NCBI RefSeq assembly: GCF_010468615.1
Contig: NZ_WUEH01000010.1
Location: 1 to 64,000 of the forward strand
Length of the DNA: 64,000 nt
Source: Pseudodesulfovibrio sp. JC047
Lineage (GTDB): Bacteria > Desulfobacterota > Desulfovibrionia > Desulfovibrionales > Desulfovibrionaceae
Reading direction: 5' to 3'
Program-made: the position numbers and the translations under genes
Part shown: positions 62,067 to 64,000 of the stretch, one piece after another
Numbering within the stretch: the stretch's first letter is position 1
Layout: each line of letters opens with the position of its first letter
Notes under the pieces: model-generated
Database searches by the model: none
Seen by the model: the letters and a program-made list of their open reading frames with translations, nothing else
What the model was told of the DNA's origin: nothing

Positions 62067-64000
62067 CTACTTTTTCTTTTTCTTGGCAGCGGCCTTTGCT
62101 TTCTCTTTTGCATCAATGGTCTGAGATGCAGCCGCCGCGACCTGGGCGCGCTCTTCATCAGACAGTTCAACACCGTCGGGAATCTGCACCGATACACGGG
62201 GACGCGCGAACTCGATACCGGCTTCCGCAAAGTGCTTGCGCATCTTGGCCAAGACCAATTTCCGCAAGGTAAATTGCCCACCGGGCTTGGTCATGAACTT
62301 GACCCGCATCCGCATCCCGTATTCTTCCATGGCCTTGACGCCCTGGCTCTTGATATCTCCAAGCATCACTTTGTTCAATTCCGGGACCGCACGAACTTCC
62401 TTGTTGATCTTCTTGATAATTTTTTTGACCTGCTGAATATCCGTGTCAAAAGGCACCAGATATTGCAATTTCATGACTGCCCAATCTCTGGTGTTGTTCT
62501 TGACGAGCTTCATGGAACCAAACGGAATGGTATACAAAAATCCGAGATGATGGCGCAATTTCAATGAGCGTACCGAGATTTCCTCGACCGTTCCCATGGC
62601 ACCGCTGGTCTCGATGTAGTCACCGACTCGAAACGCATCGTCGGTCAAGAAGAATATCCCGGAAATGATATCCTTGACCAACGTCTGCGCGCCAAAACCA
62701 ATGGCAATACCAAAGACCGACGCCCCGGCGATCAGCGGCCCGATGTCCACGCCCAATGACGACAGGATAATCAGCACCGTGATGACCAACAAGGCTCCAA
62801 AAATAAATTTCTTCAACAACTGCAACAAGGTCGCAAAACGATCTCCACCGGGACCGCCGCCTTCATGACCGCCTCCAGCACCCTGATCCGCGGCCTTTGC
62901 TGTGAGCTTGCGCTCGATCGTTCGACTGATGAAAACCCAGACAATATAGGCAAGGACCAACGTGATAAGTGTATTGAACGAGGCCCGGACAGTGGCTCGA
63001 CCAAAATCGAAATCGATACCCCACACATGAAGTAATCCAAAAACAAATCCGGCCAGCAGAATGAAGCGGAATCCCTTGCTCAAGAAAGTCTGAAATCGAG
63101 TGGCATGTTTTTCAATCAACCCGACGGGTTCACCGGCATCGGCCGCGTCTTCAACGCCATCCTCCGCCTGATCGGGAATGGCCGGTCCTGCAATGTCTGC
63201 GGCAAACGAAACCAATCGCTGCGTGGCCCAATCAAAAATAAGATAAAGAGGCACCGCGAGCAATGTCATGATACCGGGCACCATGGCCTTGGTCCCGAAA
63301 ATCATCAGCCCCAAAACCCAAAACACCCAAAAGCCCAACACATAGGCGATGGCCGCCACATGCCAGAACCCGGCAAACTGATATCCCAACGACCCGGGCG
63401 TATTTCGCGCTTGAAGGGCTAGGGCAACAGGCCGACTGTTCCACAAAATGAGCAGAACCAAGACAAAGACAACCGTCAACCCACACAATGTGGACACGAG
63501 CAGAAGCAGGGCCTCGCTGCCCCCTTCAAGCCGAAGAAGCGTGGTCAAAAGCAGACCGAGGGCGATAATCCGTCCGATCCAGAGAATCCATTTATAGAGA
63601 TACTGCGCAGTCTGATCGGTGAGGGGCAGATATCTGAGCGCGGGGGCCTTGGGAGCGAGAATGAATCGGGCCACCAGTTTGACCATTTCCAAAAAGACAA
63701 TGGCAGCGAGCCATGCGATCACCACCGGCTTGCTGGCCGCCCCTTCGCTGAAAAGGATCAGATATCCGGCAAAAACCACGGCCAGAATCAATATGATTCC
63801 GAACGCATCCAACAAGGCGCGCATGAACAGCCGTCCCATGCAGGTATACCACAACGCATCCGGCGGAGTGATCTCAAAACTTTCCCGAATCTTCACGGTT
63901 TTCTTGCGAAAAATAAACATGGCCACGAGCCAGAGACCCGTCAAAACGAGCAGGGCCAGCAGCAGTTTTCCCACGGTCAAGGAATCATCCCCGCCGAGAA
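62067..64000 (-). CDS. MscS-family mechanosensitive channel (partial, runs off the right edge)
   Basis: At least 637 residues. Ten or so hydrophobic segments (VVFAGYLILFSEGAASKPVV and more) precede the MscS core near residue 390. The pore region is IGPLIAGASVFGIAIGFGAQ, followed by LVKDIISGIFFLTDDAFRVG, the beta domain LKLRHHLGFLYTIPFGSMKL and an RRM-like C-domain. The end is lysine-rich (AAKKKKK). A TTG at 63980 is one possible start, but the frame stays open to 64000, so the N-terminus is probably beyond the window. It gates ions during osmotic downshock. Confidence 0.9.
   Translation of the reverse strand, partial: LGGDDSLTVGKLLLALLVLTGLWLVAMFIFRKKTVKIRESFEITPPDALWYTCMGRLFMRALLDAFGIILILAVVFAGYLILFSEGAASKPVVIAWLAAIVFLEMVKLVARFILAPKAPALRYLPLTDQTAQYLYKWILWIGRIIALGLLLTTLLRLEGGSEALLLLVSTLCGLTVVFVLVLLILWNSRPVALALQARNTPGSLGYQFAGFWHVAAIAYVLGFWVFWVLGLMIFGTKAMVPGIMTLLAVPLYLIFDWATQRLVSFAADIAGPAIPDQAEDGVEDAADAGEPVGLIEKHATRFQTFLSKGFRFILLAGFVFGLLHVWGIDFDFGRATVRASFNTLITLVLAYIVWVFISRTIERKLTAKAADQGAGGGHEGGGPGGDRFATLLQLLKKFIFGALLVITVLIILSSLGVDIGPLIAGASVFGIAIGFGAQTLVKDIISGIFFLTDDAFRVGDYIETSGAMGTVEEISVRSLKLRHHLGFLYTIPFGSMKLVKNNTRDWAVMKLQYLVPFDTDIQQVKKIIKKINKEVRAVPELNKVMLGDIKSQGVKAMEEYGMRMRVKFMTKPGGQFTLRKLVLAKMRKHFAEAGIEFARPRVSVQIPDGVELSDEERAQVAAAASQTIDAKEKAKAAAKKKKK

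Noticed and set aside
1-64000. CRISPR array, prophage or insertion sequence
   Set aside because: No regularly spaced repeats, integrase, transposase or terminal inverted repeats were found; the two tRNA genes show no adjacent attachment duplication.

Overview
The window reads as a chromosomal segment of a Desulfovibrionaceae-type sulfate reducer (Desulfovibrio or Pseudodesulfovibrio-like). This is inferred from the archaeal-type entry into the shikimate pathway (ADTH synthase plus 3-dehydroquinate synthase II) fused to a full phe/tyr/trp operon, from the moderate GC content, and from the family mix (CarD, HslUV, ADP-forming acyl-CoA synthetase, multi-PAS kinase). No prophage, insertion sequence or CRISPR array was seen. 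Most of the window is dense housekeeping sequence with clear intrinsic terminators.

Layout: 1-6.5 kb holds a LysR regulator divergent from a small exported protein, a TPR protein, a Ste24-like M48 protease, and a TPR protein with two degenerate GGDEF domains. 6.6-9.2 kb is panC-panD-metK behind an operator-like palindrome that overlaps an extended -10. 9.3-12 kb has a marR-MFS efflux pair with a near-perfect operator over its promoter, and a periplasmic solute-binding protein. 12.2-14.1 kb is amtB-glnK (minus strand) behind a sigma-54-type promoter.

14.2-26.5 kb is the centrepiece: twelve genes (ADTH synthase, DHQ synthase II, pheA, aroA, tyrA, trpE, trpG, trpD, trpC, trpF, trpB, trpA). They encode ADTH and dehydroquinate formation, EPSP synthase, and the Phe, Tyr and Trp branches; the intermediate shikimate-pathway steps and the final aminotransferases are not in the window. 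The genes lie behind one transcription attenuator. Its leader encodes a 31-residue peptide containing FTFWYWY, i.e. Phe, Trp and Tyr codons together, followed by a competing hairpin and a strong intrinsic terminator. One ribosome-stalling device could therefore sense all three aromatic amino acids. A second hairpin and two very small ORFs lie between tyrA and trpE.

26.6-36.2 kb carries a GT39-type glycosyltransferase, an outer-membrane barrel with a prepilin peptidase, phenylacetate-CoA ligase, a cytoplasmic sialidase-fold protein, an RRM RNA-binding protein, infA and a DEAD-box helicase. 36.3-43.5 kb is signalling and accessory sequence: a four-PAS/GAF histidine kinase, the remnant of a second (deleted) membrane kinase, a chemoreceptor, a deaminase, a CatB-type acetyltransferase and tRNA-Arg(CCT). 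43.6-53.6 kb is housekeeping: DegP, ispE, tRNA-Gln(TTG), prs, rplY, pth, carD, rho, a BepA-like protease and ribF. 53.6-64 kb has a ClC channel with CBS domains, a receiver-kinase hybrid, a macrodomain protein, hslVU, a 4-OT tautomerase, an acyl-CoA synthetase, a candidate 54-residue protein and an MscS-type channel that runs off the right edge.
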